From Prochlorococcus sp. AG-311-D23 (GTDB lineage Bacteria > Cyanobacteriota > Cyanobacteriia > PCC-6307 > Cyanobiaceae), in NCBI GenBank assembly GCA_003284445.1, contig QBVH01000005.1, forward strand, positions 1-64,000: a DNA stretch of 64,000 nucleotides, read 5' to 3'. This document shows positions 52,776 through 63,906 of this stretch, in pieces. How positions within the stretch are numbered: the stretch's first letter is position 1; each line of letters starts with the position of its first letter. The notes beneath the pieces were generated by a model. The model was not told the origin of the DNA and did not search any database. It saw nothing but the letters and a program-made list of their open reading frames with translations. Made by a program: the position numbers and the translations under genes.

Positions 52776-54497
52776 TTAATAGTCTTCTTCTTTATTGGTA
52801 ATTACTAGTAATTGTTTTTTTGCACGAGTTATTGCAGTGTAAAGCATTCTTTTTTCATTATCGGCAGAATAAAAATTTTTAAGCGTATTATCTTCTGTAA
52901 ATTTTGAGGTACTTGGCCAAAGTAAAAGAACTTGATCAGCTTCGCTTCCCTGTGCTTTATGAATTGTCATTGCATATGCCGCATCATACATATTTAATCT
53001 TGATGGGTTTATTAATCTAGTTACTAGTCTTTGCTCCTCAGAAAAAACATTAAATAAAAAACGTCTTTTTTTACCGTTGCCAATAATTATTCCAACGTCT
53101 CCATTTGCTAAACCTATTTCAGGTTGATTACTTCTTGCCATGATCGGTGTTCCCTGCTCCCACTTGTGTATTTCTTCCTCAAATTTATTTCCTAGAAGGA
53201 ACTCGTGGATTTTTTTTACACCCCAGGGCCCATATTTTTGTGGACAAAGTATGAGTAGATTATCTATAAATTTAAAGAGTTTTATTATCTCAACTGATTG
53301 ATTTACTTCATTCATGCTTGATTGCCATGCTTCAGTAGGAATATAATTAATACAATTTTCTGTTAACTCTTTAAGCTTCTTTCTATAGTTGAAGAGAGTA
53401 CTTACTACTTTATCAGGAATACTTTTTAGGGATGAAAGGTAATGACTTGTGTTTGATGAATCTTCTTTCATTGAAAGCAGGTCCCAAAAGGCATCTACTC
53501 CTTTATCTTTCAGTGTATTTCTCAATAAAGCAATATCTCCTTTGTTACGGTATGACTTTGTAAGTTTGACTGAATTTGATTGAAAGTTTGTTTTCGTTCC
53601 CTTGTCATGCAAGATTTGCCATATACCACCACTTCCTATAGGTAATAATTGGTCAGGATCACCTACTAAGATTATTTGACACGATTTTGGTAATGAATCG
53701 AGCAATCCATTAATGGTTGACAAGTCAACCATTGACATCTCATCTACGACTATTAGGTCTAAATTTAATAGACGTTTAGAGTTTCTTCTGAAGCCATTTG
53801 GTCCTGCTTCTAACCATTTATGCAATGTTTTAGAAGGAATATTAGAAAGCTTATCTTTTAAAGTATCTTCAAAATCTTCAATACCTACTTGAATAGTATC
53901 TTTTAGTTTTTTTGCTGCTTTCCCTGTTGGTGCAGCCATTGCAATAACAAGAGTCGGATTTTTTGTTAGAGCTTGTAAAAGCATTTGAAGGATGGTACTA
54001 GTCTTACCTGTCCCTGGGCCACCACTTAATAAGATGATTTGTTCACTTTCAACAAGGTTAACAGCTTCTATTTGTTGAATATTTAGATGCTTTAGATTCT
54101 TCGAATTAATTCGAACATGAAATTCTTTAGATAGCTTATTAATACTTTGATTCCTTACGAGTATTTTATGAATGGTCTCTTTTATCTCATTATGTGTACG
54201 ACGCCAACTTAGCAATTCTCCATTTAAAACTATTGGAGATTTATCTCCTTTAGTCCAGCCACTCTCCAATAATGCTTTCTTATGAAAGGTGGGCCAGTCT
54301 TTATATTTAAGTTCAAGATTTTTTGGGATTTCCCTCATGTCTATATAAACATCACCTCTTGATAATCCATCCATTAATACATTTACGACATCAATTAAAG
54401 CTTCGTTAAACTCTATGGGTGGAAAATAGCGAGTTAAAGTAGCTAATAAAGATTTATTTAAATCAGTTGAAAATTTATTTTTTAATGTTTCTTTCAT
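52776..54497 (-). CDS. recD: Exodeoxyribonuclease V subunit alpha (RecD)
   Basis: 573 aa; LLSGGPGTGKTSTILQMLLQAL, MAAPTGKAAKKL, VVDEMSMVDLSTINGLLDSLP, LVGDPDQLLPIGSG, MTIHKAQGSEADQVLLLWP; adjacent to recB. Confidence 0.95.
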   Translation of the reverse strand: MKETLKNKFSTDLNKSLLATLTRYFPPIEFNEALIDVVNVLMDGLSRGDVYIDMREIPKNLELKYKDWPTFHKKALLESGWTKGDKSPIVLNGELLSWRRTHNEIKETIHKILVRNQSINKLSKEFHVRINSKNLKHLNIQQIEAVNLVESEQIILLSGGPGTGKTSTILQMLLQALTKNPTLVIAMAAPTGKAAKKLKDTIQVGIEDFEDTLKDKLSNIPSKTLHKWLEAGPNGFRRNSKRLLNLDLIVVDEMSMVDLSTINGLLDSLPKSCQIILVGDPDQLLPIGSGGIWQILHDKGTKTNFQSNSVKLTKSYRNKGDIALLRNTLKDKGVDAFWDLLSMKEDSSNTSHYLSSLKSIPDKVVSTLFNYRKKLKELTENCINYIPTEAWQSSMNEVNQSVEIIKLFKFIDNLLILCPQKYGPWGVKKIHEFLLGNKFEEEIHKWEQGTPIMARSNQPEIGLANGDVGIIIGNGKKRRFLFNVFSEEQRLVTRLINPSRLNMYDAAYAMTIHKAQGSEADQVLLLWPSTSKFTEDNTLKNFYSADNEKRMLYTAITRAKKQLLVITNKEEDY

Positions 54498-57400
54498 TTA
54501 TTGTTTACTTTTAATTAATAAATCTAATTTTGTAATTCTTTTAAGAGGCGCAGGTTCGACGATTAAGCCTGGAGTCCTTAGAGCATAATTCTTTTCTTCT
54601 AAATCTCCTTCATCTGGGAGTCCTCTCAAAAACACGTAAACATAACCTCCAAGATGTTTTTGAGGTGAATAATTGGGAAGTCTCCAATTTAAAAATCTAT
54701 GCAACGCAAGTAGATATATATGGGCTTGTAGTGGATAATGATGATGGTACATTTCCTCATCCATTCTGTGCATCGAATAATTTGAGGGGCCACAAGAGAA
54801 ATCGCCTTCTTTTGATAGCGGACTACCTATCCAGTTGCTTTTCCAATCTAAAACCCACCATTTAGCAATTTCATGATTTGGGTTGTCTGCAAAAACTTGG
54901 TCTATAGATCCAGTTAGGAAACCACTGCTATAGATATTTAGATTCATTAGCTTATTTAAATAATCTAAACCATATTTTTTGTCGACATCTTCTTTAAATA
55001 TTGATGATAACTCGAGAGTATTAATTGGATTTGATTCATGACAAATTGGAATATCAAATTTTAATTCTTTGATTGAGCTTTTAGAATTTAAATTTTTTAT
55101 TTTAAATTTACCTAAAGGTCCACCCAAAGTAATATTTGCAATCCTCTTTAATAAAATAATAATTGGTTCAATAAATGAATTACTTATATTAATTATATTT
55201 AATTCTTCCTCTATAATAGATGAAACATTTAGTTGATTTTCAATATCATTGAAATCTACTCTTTCAAGTATTTTATGAAGACAAGTTCCTGCTATAGCGC
55301 CTCTAGGAAAATTAGCGATAGGACTTTCTTGAGACCATATTTGATCTTCTAATGTGTCAATACTTTGGCCTTTCCCTTTGAACACTTGATTAATCTTTTC
55401 TAGAGATACATCCTGATTTTCATCTTTAAATGCAAGATCTTCATTTAGCTCATCTGAAAGGTCTTTAAGAATTGACTCGTCATTTTTTTGTGTTATCCAT
55501 TTTGAAAAACTATAACGTCCCCAACTACTCTCAAACTGATGTCTAGGACTTGCTCCAAGTGATAATTTGACTTCATTTTTAGGTTGTGTCCATGTTTTAT
55601 TAGTTTCAATAGTTTTTATATCTTGAATATCAACTTTTAGTTCCCTTTTCTTGAATGACTGTTCCATCATTTCTTTTGTGTAGTCTTCCATATTTAGATT
55701 TATTGATTTAGATCCAAATAAAAATCCGGCAAGAGGGTTACCTTCTTGCCCAGCAGCCTTTGCCCACAGGATTATTAATTGTTTTTTAGCTCTTGTAAGA
55801 GCAACGTAAGCTAACCTCTCTGCTTCATTTAATGATTCGTTTCTAATAAAATCCTGATATGATCTATATTTTCTATGCCATTTATACTTTTTAGAAATAA
55901 TTAGATTTTGATTATCTTTCCATAGATGACTTTTTTTATCTGGAGGTTTTTGCCACAAGTACGGACAGATTACTATTTTAAATTGAAGTCCTTTACTCTT
56001 GTGTATTGTAATTATATTGATGGAGCTATCACTAATGGCGCTATTTGGTTGATATTCTTCAGGTATTGGTTCGATGGACTGAAATCGTTGACTACTAAGC
56101 CATTCTGAAGCTCTCAGCGCATTGAATTTTTTTCTATGGATCTGCTCGTCTACTAACTGAGAACTTTGATAAAGATCACCTAATAAAGTTCCTCTGTGAG
56201 AAAGATCAGCTATTGATTTTCCCTCTAGAAAATTTGATAAACAGCCTAATAATCCAATTTTCGGGAATAATTGAGCAAGTTCATTGAACTTAGAAGATAA
56301 TGAATCAAAATCACCATTGAATTTTGATTCGAAAAGTTGTTCTTTTTTCCATCTCATTAGCTCAGAACAAGCTAGTAGGGCAAGTTTTTGTTGGTTATGT
56401 GGACTGACAATGCAGTTAATGAAAATCTGTAGGATTTGACCACCCTCTCTAGTGAATATGTTTTCATTGCTTAGAAGTTGTGAAGGAATTTTTATTTTTG
56501 ATAAATAGCTATGGATGTTTTTAGCTTGATCGTGCCTATTGACTAGCACGCAAATATCTGAGGGAGTTATATTTTTAGTATTGTTGCTTAATAGTTCTAA
56601 CAAATAAGATCCAATAACTTTCGGTATTTTGTCCTCTATTATGCTTTTAGATTCTAATTTTATTTTTTGTTGATTTTCTTTTTGAATATTATCTATTAGA
56701 TTTATGATTTTCAATGGTTCTTTTATTCCATTCAGTTTTAGTAGATCTTCTTGTGAACATGCATTAAGTTCTTGAGTTGATAGATTTGATCTTGTTAAAC
56801 CATCAATAAATAATTTATTGAGTATTAAAATTAGAGATTTTGTACTTCTATAATTAGCATTCATTAAATCAATCCGGTCACAAGTTTCTCTGACTTTCAT
56901 ATATGTATTTAGGCTTCCACCTCTGAAACTATAGATTGCTTGCTTTGGATCTCCAATCATTAGTAATAAATGTGTTGATCGGTTACCAAAGGCTTCTTTT
57001 AGTACCCTTAATTGAACTGGGTCTGTATCTTGGAACTCATCTATTAATGCTACTTTATATCTTGATTTTAAGTTTTTATAGATATTATTAGGATTATCTT
57101 TACCATTACCATTATTACTATTTATTATTCTTGGATCTAATAATTTAAGTAGATCAGAGTAATTTATTAGACCTTTTTTTGATTTTCTTCTATCAAGCTC
57201 TCTTTTTGTCCATAACAAAGCATGTTCCCAAACAAATTCACCTGGGCTATCATATAAATCTCCTATAATTTCAAGTATTGAATTCATTTCTTTTGAACAA
57301 CAGTTTATTTTATACTTAACATTTAATAAGTAAATATTTTTAGGGTGAAAATATTTACTTATTAGGCTTTGATTTTGAATCTCTTCATATGATGGTCTTT

Positions 57401-58280
57401 CTTTCTCTTTACACTTTTCAATCCAGTTACTTAAAAGCTCATAACGATTTTTCCTGGGCTTGGATGAGTATGGCTTTGTATCTGTAATACCTTGCGATTT
57501 TAGATCCTTGGCAATATCTATGAAACAATCTTCTAGCTCTTTTCCCTCTTCTTCCCAAATCCTTGTGAAATCTCTCCATAAGGATCCAATATAAAAGTTT
57601 AATTGATTTGAAAGGCTTTTATCTATTTTAATGTCATTAAATGTTTGCATAAAATTATTATTTGGATCATTATCTAAAGTATTCAGTACTTGAATTAAAT
57701 TCTTACGATTGAAATTAGTTTTAAATATTCCTTTTAATTCTGAAGTCTCTATTTCTAATATTTCTTTTTTCCAATATTCTTCAACAATTTCATTTATGAG
57801 TGAATGTGAATCTTTTTCGATGGTTGGATTTAAATTATTACCATTCTCAATAGCTTCTCTACGAAGCGTTTTACTGCAAAAACCATGAATTGTTGTGATA
57901 TCTGCATTTTCAATTCTCTCTAATGCTTCTAATAGGAGAGAAGCTAAATATAAAGATCTTTCTTTTGATGTTATATTTAATTCGACCCATTCAGTTAAAA
58001 CTTTATCTATTTCATCTGGCTCTATGTTTGTATTTATTGATTCAATTATTTTTAAAGCTAAAATAAGTCTTTCAATAATCTTAGCTTTTATTTCTGATGC
58101 GGTTGCTTCTGTAAAGCTAACAACTAGTATCTCGTTTATTGAGTATCCTTTTTCAGTTAATAACCTTAAAACAAGGTGAGAAAGAGAGAATGTTTTTCCT
58201 GTCCCAGCACTTGCTTCGATGAGACGCATTCCATTGGATAATGGATATTTATTGGCTTGAAATAATTTTGTATTATTCAT
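54498..58280 (-). CDS. recB: Exodeoxyribonuclease V subunit beta (RecB)
   Basis: 1260 aa; LIEASAGTGKTFSLSHLVLRLL, TTIHGFCSKTLR, IDEFQDTDPVQLRVL, TIHKSKGLQFKIVICPYLW, C-terminal nuclease VLDWKSN. Confidence 0.96.
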   Translation of the reverse strand: MNNTKLFQANKYPLSNGMRLIEASAGTGKTFSLSHLVLRLLTEKGYSINEILVVSFTEATASEIKAKIIERLILALKIIESINTNIEPDEIDKVLTEWVELNITSKERSLYLASLLLEALERIENADITTIHGFCSKTLRREAIENGNNLNPTIEKDSHSLINEIVEEYWKKEILEIETSELKGIFKTNFNRKNLIQVLNTLDNDPNNNFMQTFNDIKIDKSLSNQLNFYIGSLWRDFTRIWEEEGKELEDCFIDIAKDLKSQGITDTKPYSSKPRKNRYELLSNWIEKCKEKERPSYEEIQNQSLISKYFHPKNIYLLNVKYKINCCSKEMNSILEIIGDLYDSPGEFVWEHALLWTKRELDRRKSKKGLINYSDLLKLLDPRIINSNNGNGKDNPNNIYKNLKSRYKVALIDEFQDTDPVQLRVLKEAFGNRSTHLLLMIGDPKQAIYSFRGGSLNTYMKVRETCDRIDLMNANYRSTKSLILILNKLFIDGLTRSNLSTQELNACSQEDLLKLNGIKEPLKIINLIDNIQKENQQKIKLESKSIIEDKIPKVIGSYLLELLSNNTKNITPSDICVLVNRHDQAKNIHSYLSKIKIPSQLLSNENIFTREGGQILQIFINCIVSPHNQQKLALLACSELMRWKKEQLFESKFNGDFDSLSSKFNELAQLFPKIGLLGCLSNFLEGKSIADLSHRGTLLGDLYQSSQLVDEQIHRKKFNALRASEWLSSQRFQSIEPIPEEYQPNSAISDSSINIITIHKSKGLQFKIVICPYLWQKPPDKKSHLWKDNQNLIISKKYKWHRKYRSYQDFIRNESLNEAERLAYVALTRAKKQLIILWAKAAGQEGNPLAGFLFGSKSINLNMEDYTKEMMEQSFKKRELKVDIQDIKTIETNKTWTQPKNEVKLSLGASPRHQFESSWGRYSFSKWITQKNDESILKDLSDELNEDLAFKDENQDVSLEKINQVFKGKGQSIDTLEDQIWSQESPIANFPRGAIAGTCLHKILERVDFNDIENQLNVSSIIEEELNIINISNSFIEPIIILLKRIANITLGGPLGKFKIKNLNSKSSIKELKFDIPICHESNPINTLELSSIFKEDVDKKYGLDYLNKLMNLNIYSSGFLTGSIDQVFADNPNHEIAKWWVLDWKSNWIGSPLSKEGDFSCGPSNYSMHRMDEEMYHHHYPLQAHIYLLALHRFLNWRLPNYSPQKHLGGYVYVFLRGLPDEGDLEEKNYALRTPGLIVEPAPLKRITKLDLLIKSKQ

Positions 58281-58376
58281 ATTAATCTAATATCTAAAAT
58301 AATTAAATTGCAACTAAGACTCTTTTTTACTATTATTTCTTGATTATTGTATTTAAACTTTTTAATAATTATCATT

Positions 58377-58937
58377 TTAGAATCTCCAATCTAAATAAAT
58401 AATATTTTTTACAATAGCTGGTACTTCTTTCATATATATTTTGTATTCAGGGAATTTTATTTTTAGCATTTCCTCTTCTTTTAATGCTTTTATTTTTAAA
58501 ATGAATACTAATAATATTAATAAAATTACATGTATTAGACTTAATGTGAAAATACATATTCCTAATGAAATAAATACTAATCCCTTGTATAGAGGATGTC
58601 TAACATTTCCGTATGAATTATTTTTTATTAGACTCGATCCATCCATTGGATAAGGAAGTGGTGTTAAATTATCACCTAAATCTATAAATGCTTTAATGAT
58701 AATTATTAGACCTTGAAATGAAATTACTAATCCAATAATTACGAAAAAAGTATTTATTGAAAATCCAATTTTATCTATTTTTGGGTAGGGAGGTGTTAAA
58801 TGAAGCAAGATAAGTAAAATTTGAGAAAATAAATACCACTCTCCTCTAGAATTGTTGAATAGACCTTGCTTGCTAAATCCCCATTTTGAAATATTAGTTT
58901 TAATATTCATAAATAGAGTGCTTTTATTTAGATTCAT
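58377..58937 (-). CDS. Isoprenylcysteine carboxyl methyltransferase-like (ICMT/PEMT) membrane protein
   Basis: 186 aa; multi-TM; YGNVRHPLYKGLVFISLGICIF, EEEMLKIKFPEYKIYMKEVPAIV, the family's RHPxY...E...F...Y pattern. Confidence 0.8.
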   Translation of the reverse strand: MNLNKSTLFMNIKTNISKWGFSKQGLFNNSRGEWYLFSQILLILLHLTPPYPKIDKIGFSINTFFVIIGLVISFQGLIIIIKAFIDLGDNLTPLPYPMDGSSLIKNNSYGNVRHPLYKGLVFISLGICIFTLSLIHVILLILLVFILKIKALKEEEMLKIKFPEYKIYMKEVPAIVKNIIYLDWRF

Positions 58938-58950
58938 TTTATTTAATAGA

Positions 58951-61900
58951 TTAGTTGATATTTTTTAGAATTGGTTCATAAAGACTCATTAATACATCAT
59001 TAAATGAATCAACGTCCAATAATGTAGATGCTTTACATTCTTTGCCAAAGCAAAGTTCCATTGCTAGATTTTCTCTTTCTCCTTGCATATGTGAATTACC
59101 CTCCCATCTTTTTTTAAATAAATCTTGCTCATTCTTATTCTGTTCGTTTATCGCAAGGGCAAAAGCCATTCCACTTTCTGATGGTATGGGCCAACAATTC
59201 TTTCTACCTGCGGTTGCCAATTGATTTATTTCTCTCAGAATTTTAGTCGCTTCATGAGTATTAATAGGTAATATTTCTTTTGTTACTTCGAAATTAATTT
59301 TTTTGATATAATTTATTTTTTTAGATATTATCAATGTTTTAGAATTAAATGAACTATTTGCAGATAAATATAAATGATTTAGCCATCCATTCATAAGAGA
59401 TTTATATCTTAAATTTCCAAATTCAATTTGTATTAAATTCTCCCCACTAAAGTAAAATTCACCCTCTAACTCTTGCATCTCAATACTTCTTTTCGTGATT
59501 TCGCCAGTAGCATATATTGCGGATATTATATTATTCCATCTCTCCTCAAGTAGATCTTCCTCTATTAACCCAGAGCCTTTAGGAGGGAAAATCCCCTTGC
59601 CTGAAAAATTCTCCTCCCAGTAATTTATATTATTATTATTTATGTCATTAAATCTTCTGATATCACTATTTTCTAGTCGAAACTTAAGAAGTTTATATCT
59701 TTCTAACTCTGAAAGTTCGAGTAAATCATTTTCTTCATTAAGATTGAAAAATTCTTTTGATTGGATTTCATTCTCTTTTAACCATGTTGTTTGTGGATTT
59801 AGTAACCACTCTTTGGTCTTTTCGAAGGAATAAGATTCTGATCTACTTCCATTAGGTCCTTTCCAATTTATCGGTAATGCTAGTGATACCTTTTTGGTCG
59901 GTATTCCTTTTTCTATCCACTCTCTAGCTTCTAGGTTCTTCCGATCACAACTCATGATTTGTGATCTTTCTGTTTTTATAAAGTTGAAATGATCAAGAGG
60001 ATTTGCTGGTGGCTCAATGAGTATATCTTGAAAGGTATTAGCTCCTAATTTGATTTTTAGGTAATTCAACCATTGTTGAATAGGACTCGGAGGTTCAATA
60101 TCTTCTCCTGTCTTTTCATCTTTGGAATTCCAAGAAAGTAAAAGATTTTGACGAGTTGAGATTAAAGCTTCTAATAATGAATAGCGGTCTTTGTCATATT
60201 GGTTAGGATCTCCAAGTTGTCTTTTACTTTCTAGGAGATTAAAACTTCTTCTATTATCTACTCTTGGGAAAATTCTACTTTCTAGTCCCATTACGATAAT
60301 GATTTTATGTGGAATTGCTCTCATAGGTTCTAAGGCACTGACCGTAATTTTTCCTGTCCTATGACCAAATTTTCCATTTGTAGAACTTAATGCTTTGGTA
60401 ATGATGTCTTTGACTATTAAACAATCAATTTCTAGTTCACAGTGTTCTGTTATGAGCCCCCAATTATTAACAATGCTTAGTAGTTGTTGCTCTTCCCAAG
60501 CCCATTCACCACCATCCCCGAACAAATCCTTTACGAGTGATGTTATAAGTTTTATCCATTCCTTACATGAGCGTTTACCCCGAATCGCATCGATATAATT
60601 ACAAAGTTTTGAGAGTGTACCCCAAGCTTTTATAAATCCTGTATTTGAAATATTCTCGGAATAAGGTGAGATATTTTTTATCCCATTAGTTGGTTCGTCT
60701 GGCAATACAAGACCAAGTAGAAATCGTTCTAGACACCAACAGAGGCTATGAGTTTCTTCCCCAAACCTTTCTGAAGAATCAAGTCCCCATGTAAAGCCAG
60801 CTGACTGAAGGCTTTTGGTAATGTTACTCACCTCTTCAATACTTAGATTCTGTTGTTTTTGTAATGCTGGATTAGTTAATAAGTTTTCAAAAATTGATGC
60901 AGTTAGACGAGATGCAGAAATCTCTAATAGATTTATCAGGAAATGTATTAAACCTACTTTATCCTCCTTACTTCTATCTGTTATTACCAAGGGCAGTGGA
61001 GTAATGTCGCGATCAATATTGTTGAAAACTGAGGCAATTATTGGCGAATAGCTATCAATCTGTGGTGTCATGATTAAAATGTCTCTAGGTTGTAGCTTCT
61101 TGTCATTATCAAAGAGCTGCAATATATGGTCTCGTATTAACTCCACTTGTCTATACTTTCCTGGAGATTTAAGGAAAAGCAGCGATTTATCAGATTTCTC
61201 TTTAGTTAAAACAGTTTCACTTTTTGCGTATAACAGTTCTTGTTGCAGTTGTTCTAAGATATTAGGCTTGTTTCCTTTCTTGGCAGAGATGTCCGCTGTA
61301 AGAGAAAAAATATCTTCCTCATTTCTCTCTCCCAATTGATATTCCCCACTTCCCTCTAATAACTGTTGAAATTCAGCTCCCATACGTCCAAGGAAAGCCT
61401 CTAGTCTTGGAGATTCTAGTAACCATTGTCTGTCGGGAGGGGTATTCCATGTGTTTCTAAACCGCAGTCTTCTGGTTTCACATCTTTGCCAAAGATCATT
61501 ACAAGGGGAGATAAGATAGATTTTTATATTTATTACTTTAGAGAAAGCCTGAATTAAATCTATTTGCAATGGTGCCAGACTGCTAAGTCCGTAGATGTAT
61601 AGATTCTTTGGATAATCTAGTTTAGAAATATCATCATTTTTTAAAAGTTTAATAGCTTTTTCTACTTGGATGCAGAACGGATCTTTATTTATCTTTTTAT
61701 ATAATAAATTGAAAAGTATTTCTTGCCAAAGTATATTTTTACCAGCATTCATTTCTTTCGAAACAATCTTTTTATTCTTATCTAACCATTGCTTAATAAT
61801 ATTAGGTCTGTAAAGTATATAATCATCAAATATCTCTGCTATATTGACCGCTATATCCCATAAATTTGTATTAATCTGCTCATTTTTTCTCTCGCTTATT

Positions 61901-62247
61901 TTTATCCAGGATCTAATTGTATCTGCTTCATCTTCTTTCATTAATTCTGGTAATAACTCTAAAATATCCCAAACAAGATGATTCTTTTCCCATGGATCAT
62001 TTTCATCTGGATCAATACCTATAATTCTCTTAACTAATCTTCTGAAATATGTTCCAGGGAAAGGATATTTGACTAATGCATTGATATCATTTATTACAGA
62101 AATTCTTTCACTTAGCCATCTGCTTGATGGCCATGTACTTACAATAATGTTAACTTCTTCTGTTATTTCAGGAGGGTTTAATCGGAGTTCTTGTCCTAGT
62201 ATCTCTGCTAACCATTCTGCTTTATTACTTCGATAAATTGTTAACAA
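58951..62247 (-). CDS. recC: Exodeoxyribonuclease V subunit gamma (RecC)
   Basis: 1098 aa; STWPSSRWLSERIS, LYIYGLSSLAPLQIDLIQAFSK, LISPCNDLWQ, ITVSALEPMRAIPHKIIIVMGLESRIFPR. Confidence 0.95.
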   Translation of the reverse strand: MLTIYRSNKAEWLAEILGQELRLNPPEITEEVNIIVSTWPSSRWLSERISVINDINALVKYPFPGTYFRRLVKRIIGIDPDENDPWEKNHLVWDILELLPELMKEDEADTIRSWIKISERKNEQINTNLWDIAVNIAEIFDDYILYRPNIIKQWLDKNKKIVSKEMNAGKNILWQEILFNLLYKKINKDPFCIQVEKAIKLLKNDDISKLDYPKNLYIYGLSSLAPLQIDLIQAFSKVINIKIYLISPCNDLWQRCETRRLRFRNTWNTPPDRQWLLESPRLEAFLGRMGAEFQQLLEGSGEYQLGERNEEDIFSLTADISAKKGNKPNILEQLQQELLYAKSETVLTKEKSDKSLLFLKSPGKYRQVELIRDHILQLFDNDKKLQPRDILIMTPQIDSYSPIIASVFNNIDRDITPLPLVITDRSKEDKVGLIHFLINLLEISASRLTASIFENLLTNPALQKQQNLSIEEVSNITKSLQSAGFTWGLDSSERFGEETHSLCWCLERFLLGLVLPDEPTNGIKNISPYSENISNTGFIKAWGTLSKLCNYIDAIRGKRSCKEWIKLITSLVKDLFGDGGEWAWEEQQLLSIVNNWGLITEHCELEIDCLIVKDIITKALSSTNGKFGHRTGKITVSALEPMRAIPHKIIIVMGLESRIFPRVDNRRSFNLLESKRQLGDPNQYDKDRYSLLEALISTRQNLLLSWNSKDEKTGEDIEPPSPIQQWLNYLKIKLGANTFQDILIEPPANPLDHFNFIKTERSQIMSCDRKNLEAREWIEKGIPTKKVSLALPINWKGPNGSRSESYSFEKTKEWLLNPQTTWLKENEIQSKEFFNLNEENDLLELSELERYKLLKFRLENSDIRRFNDINNNNINYWEENFSGKGIFPPKGSGLIEEDLLEERWNNIISAIYATGEITKRSIEMQELEGEFYFSGENLIQIEFGNLRYKSLMNGWLNHLYLSANSSFNSKTLIISKKINYIKKINFEVTKEILPINTHEATKILREINQLATAGRKNCWPIPSESGMAFALAINEQNKNEQDLFKKRWEGNSHMQGERENLAMELCFGKECKASTLLDVDSFNDVLMSLYEPILKNIN

Positions 62248-62274
62248 GAGACAAAAAGCGATTTTAACAAATTC

Positions 62275-63012
62275 TTAAATTAGGAAGTTTTCTTTCCTTG
62301 GATTTATGATTAGGCTTTTCATTTCTTTTACTGCCTGAGATAGTCCAACTGATAAGGCTCTGGAAATAATTGTATGGCCAATATTTAGTTCTTCAATCCC
62401 TTCAATAGCTGCAATTGGTTCAACGTTTTGATATGTCAATCCATGGCCTGCGTTTACTCTCAAACCATAGGATTTTGCTCTAGCTGTGCTTTCTTTAATA
62501 ATGGACAACTCTAGATTTCTTTCCTGGTTTTTTGTGACTGCATATTTACCTGTGTGTAGTTCAATCCAGGCTGCCTTTACTTCAGCACATTTTTCTAACT
62601 GTGCTTGGACTGGATCAACAAAGAGACTTACTGGAATATCTTCATCTGAAAGAAGTTGAATTATCTCTTTTAATTTATTTTTGTGTTTAATAACATCGAG
62701 GCCACCTTCTGTAGTGACCTCTTCCCTTTTTTCTGGAACTAATGTAACCAAATCTGGCTTGATATTAAGTGCTATAGAAGTCATTTCGTCAGTGGCAGCC
62801 ATTTCTAGATTTAGTCGAGTATGAACAGTTTCTTTTAGAAGATTTATATCTCTATCTTGAATATGCCTTCTATCCTCTCTTAAATGAACAGTTATGCCAT
62901 CAGCGCCACCTAATTCCGCTAAAAGAACCATTTTAACTGGATCAGGTTCAAAGGTTTTACGAGCCTCACGGACATTTGCTATGTGATCAATGTTTACACC
63001 AAGACTTGTCAT
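62275..63012 (-). CDS. pdxJ: Pyridoxine 5'-phosphate synthase
   Basis: 245 aa; [55 protein letters not shown]. Confidence 0.97.
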   Translation of the reverse strand: MTSLGVNIDHIANVREARKTFEPDPVKMVLLAELGGADGITVHLREDRRHIQDRDINLLKETVHTRLNLEMAATDEMTSIALNIKPDLVTLVPEKREEVTTEGGLDVIKHKNKLKEIIQLLSDEDIPVSLFVDPVQAQLEKCAEVKAAWIELHTGKYAVTKNQERNLELSIIKESTARAKSYGLRVNAGHGLTYQNVEPIAAIEGIEELNIGHTIISRALSVGLSQAVKEMKSLIINPRKENFLI

Positions 63013-63148
63013 GAGAATTAAAAATATAACTTAATTGTATTCATTAAAATCAAAATCAGTTTTAGCCGCTGGAGTAACTGCCCAGTAGGAGCATTAATAA
63101 TAAAGCTTTCGGAGTTAACTTCATTACATATCTAATCAATGAGGGTTT

Positions 63149-63829
63149 TTGCCCCTTCTTCAGAGAGAAAAAAAAATATGCCTTGGAGTCGATCCTTTAT
63201 GGAGTCGCTTAGCTATGGTTGCGACTCAAGATATTGCTTTAAGAAATTTTTTTCGGAGAAGAATAGTCATCGGTGGAGAGAATTTGCCTTCAAGTGGCTC
63301 TGTTGTACTAGCTCCTACTCATAGATCTAGATGGGATGCTTTGATGCTAACTATGGCTGCTGGGAGAAGGATCACCAATAGAGACTGCAGATACATGGTC
63401 ACCCGTTCAGAAATGAAGGGTTTACAAGGATGGTTCTTGAATAGGTTGGGTTGTTTCCCCATTGATCAAGGAAAACCTTCTCTAACTACTCTTAGATATG
63501 CAGTGGATTTGTTGATTTCAAGTCAGCAATTGGTTGTATTCCCAGAAGGAAAGATAAATCGATTTAGCGAACCTGTAATGCTTAAAAAAGGATTGATTCG
63601 CCTTGCTCAATTAGCCTCTAACAAAGGCTTAGAAATTAAAATTGTTCCTGTTGGCTTGGCCTACAGCGAAGTAATTCCTAAGTTTCATGGATCAGCATCA
63701 ATTTGTTTCTCTAAACCAATAATCATCTCAAGAAATTTTAAGCAATCTACAATTGATTTTAATATTGCACTTTCTAAAAGTATGCGAGCTGCTGAACAAT
63801 CAGCTTTGTTAGCTGTTGGTAGAAGATAA
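63149..63829 (+). CDS. plsC: 1-acyl-sn-glycerol-3-phosphate acyltransferase (PlsC family)
   Basis: 226 aa; VVLAPTHRSRWDALMLTMAAGR (HX4D), VFPEGKINRF. Confidence 0.92.
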   Translation: MPLLQREKKICLGVDPLWSRLAMVATQDIALRNFFRRRIVIGGENLPSSGSVVLAPTHRSRWDALMLTMAAGRRITNRDCRYMVTRSEMKGLQGWFLNRLGCFPIDQGKPSLTTLRYAVDLLISSQQLVVFPEGKINRFSEPVMLKKGLIRLAQLASNKGLEIKIVPVGLAYSEVIPKFHGSASICFSKPIIISRNFKQSTIDFNIALSKSMRAAEQSALLAVGRR

Positions 63830-63906
63830 TATAATTTATTTAATTGATTCTCTAGCAGTCACTTTGAATTTATTCCTTTAAATTCACTTTATTTTCTTAT
63901 TTGCAA

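Noticed and set aside
54665-58179. Plus-strand ORFs of 60-94 aa within recB
   Set aside because: Antisense to recB with low-complexity translations; no independent support.
61070-61339. Plus-strand 89-aa serine-rich ORF within recC
   Set aside because: Antisense shadow ORF in AT-rich coding sequence.
52776-62247. The RecBCD region as a possible novel phage-defence island
   Set aside because: All three proteins match the standard RecB, RecC and RecD; no toxin, nuclease effector, CBASS, retron or restriction-modification gene is nearby. Only the embedded ICMT-like gene is unusual.
63139-63324. 61-aa ORF starting at the ATG just before plsC
   Set aside because: Overlaps plsC in a different frame; only the plsC frame (63149-63829) has acyltransferase motifs.
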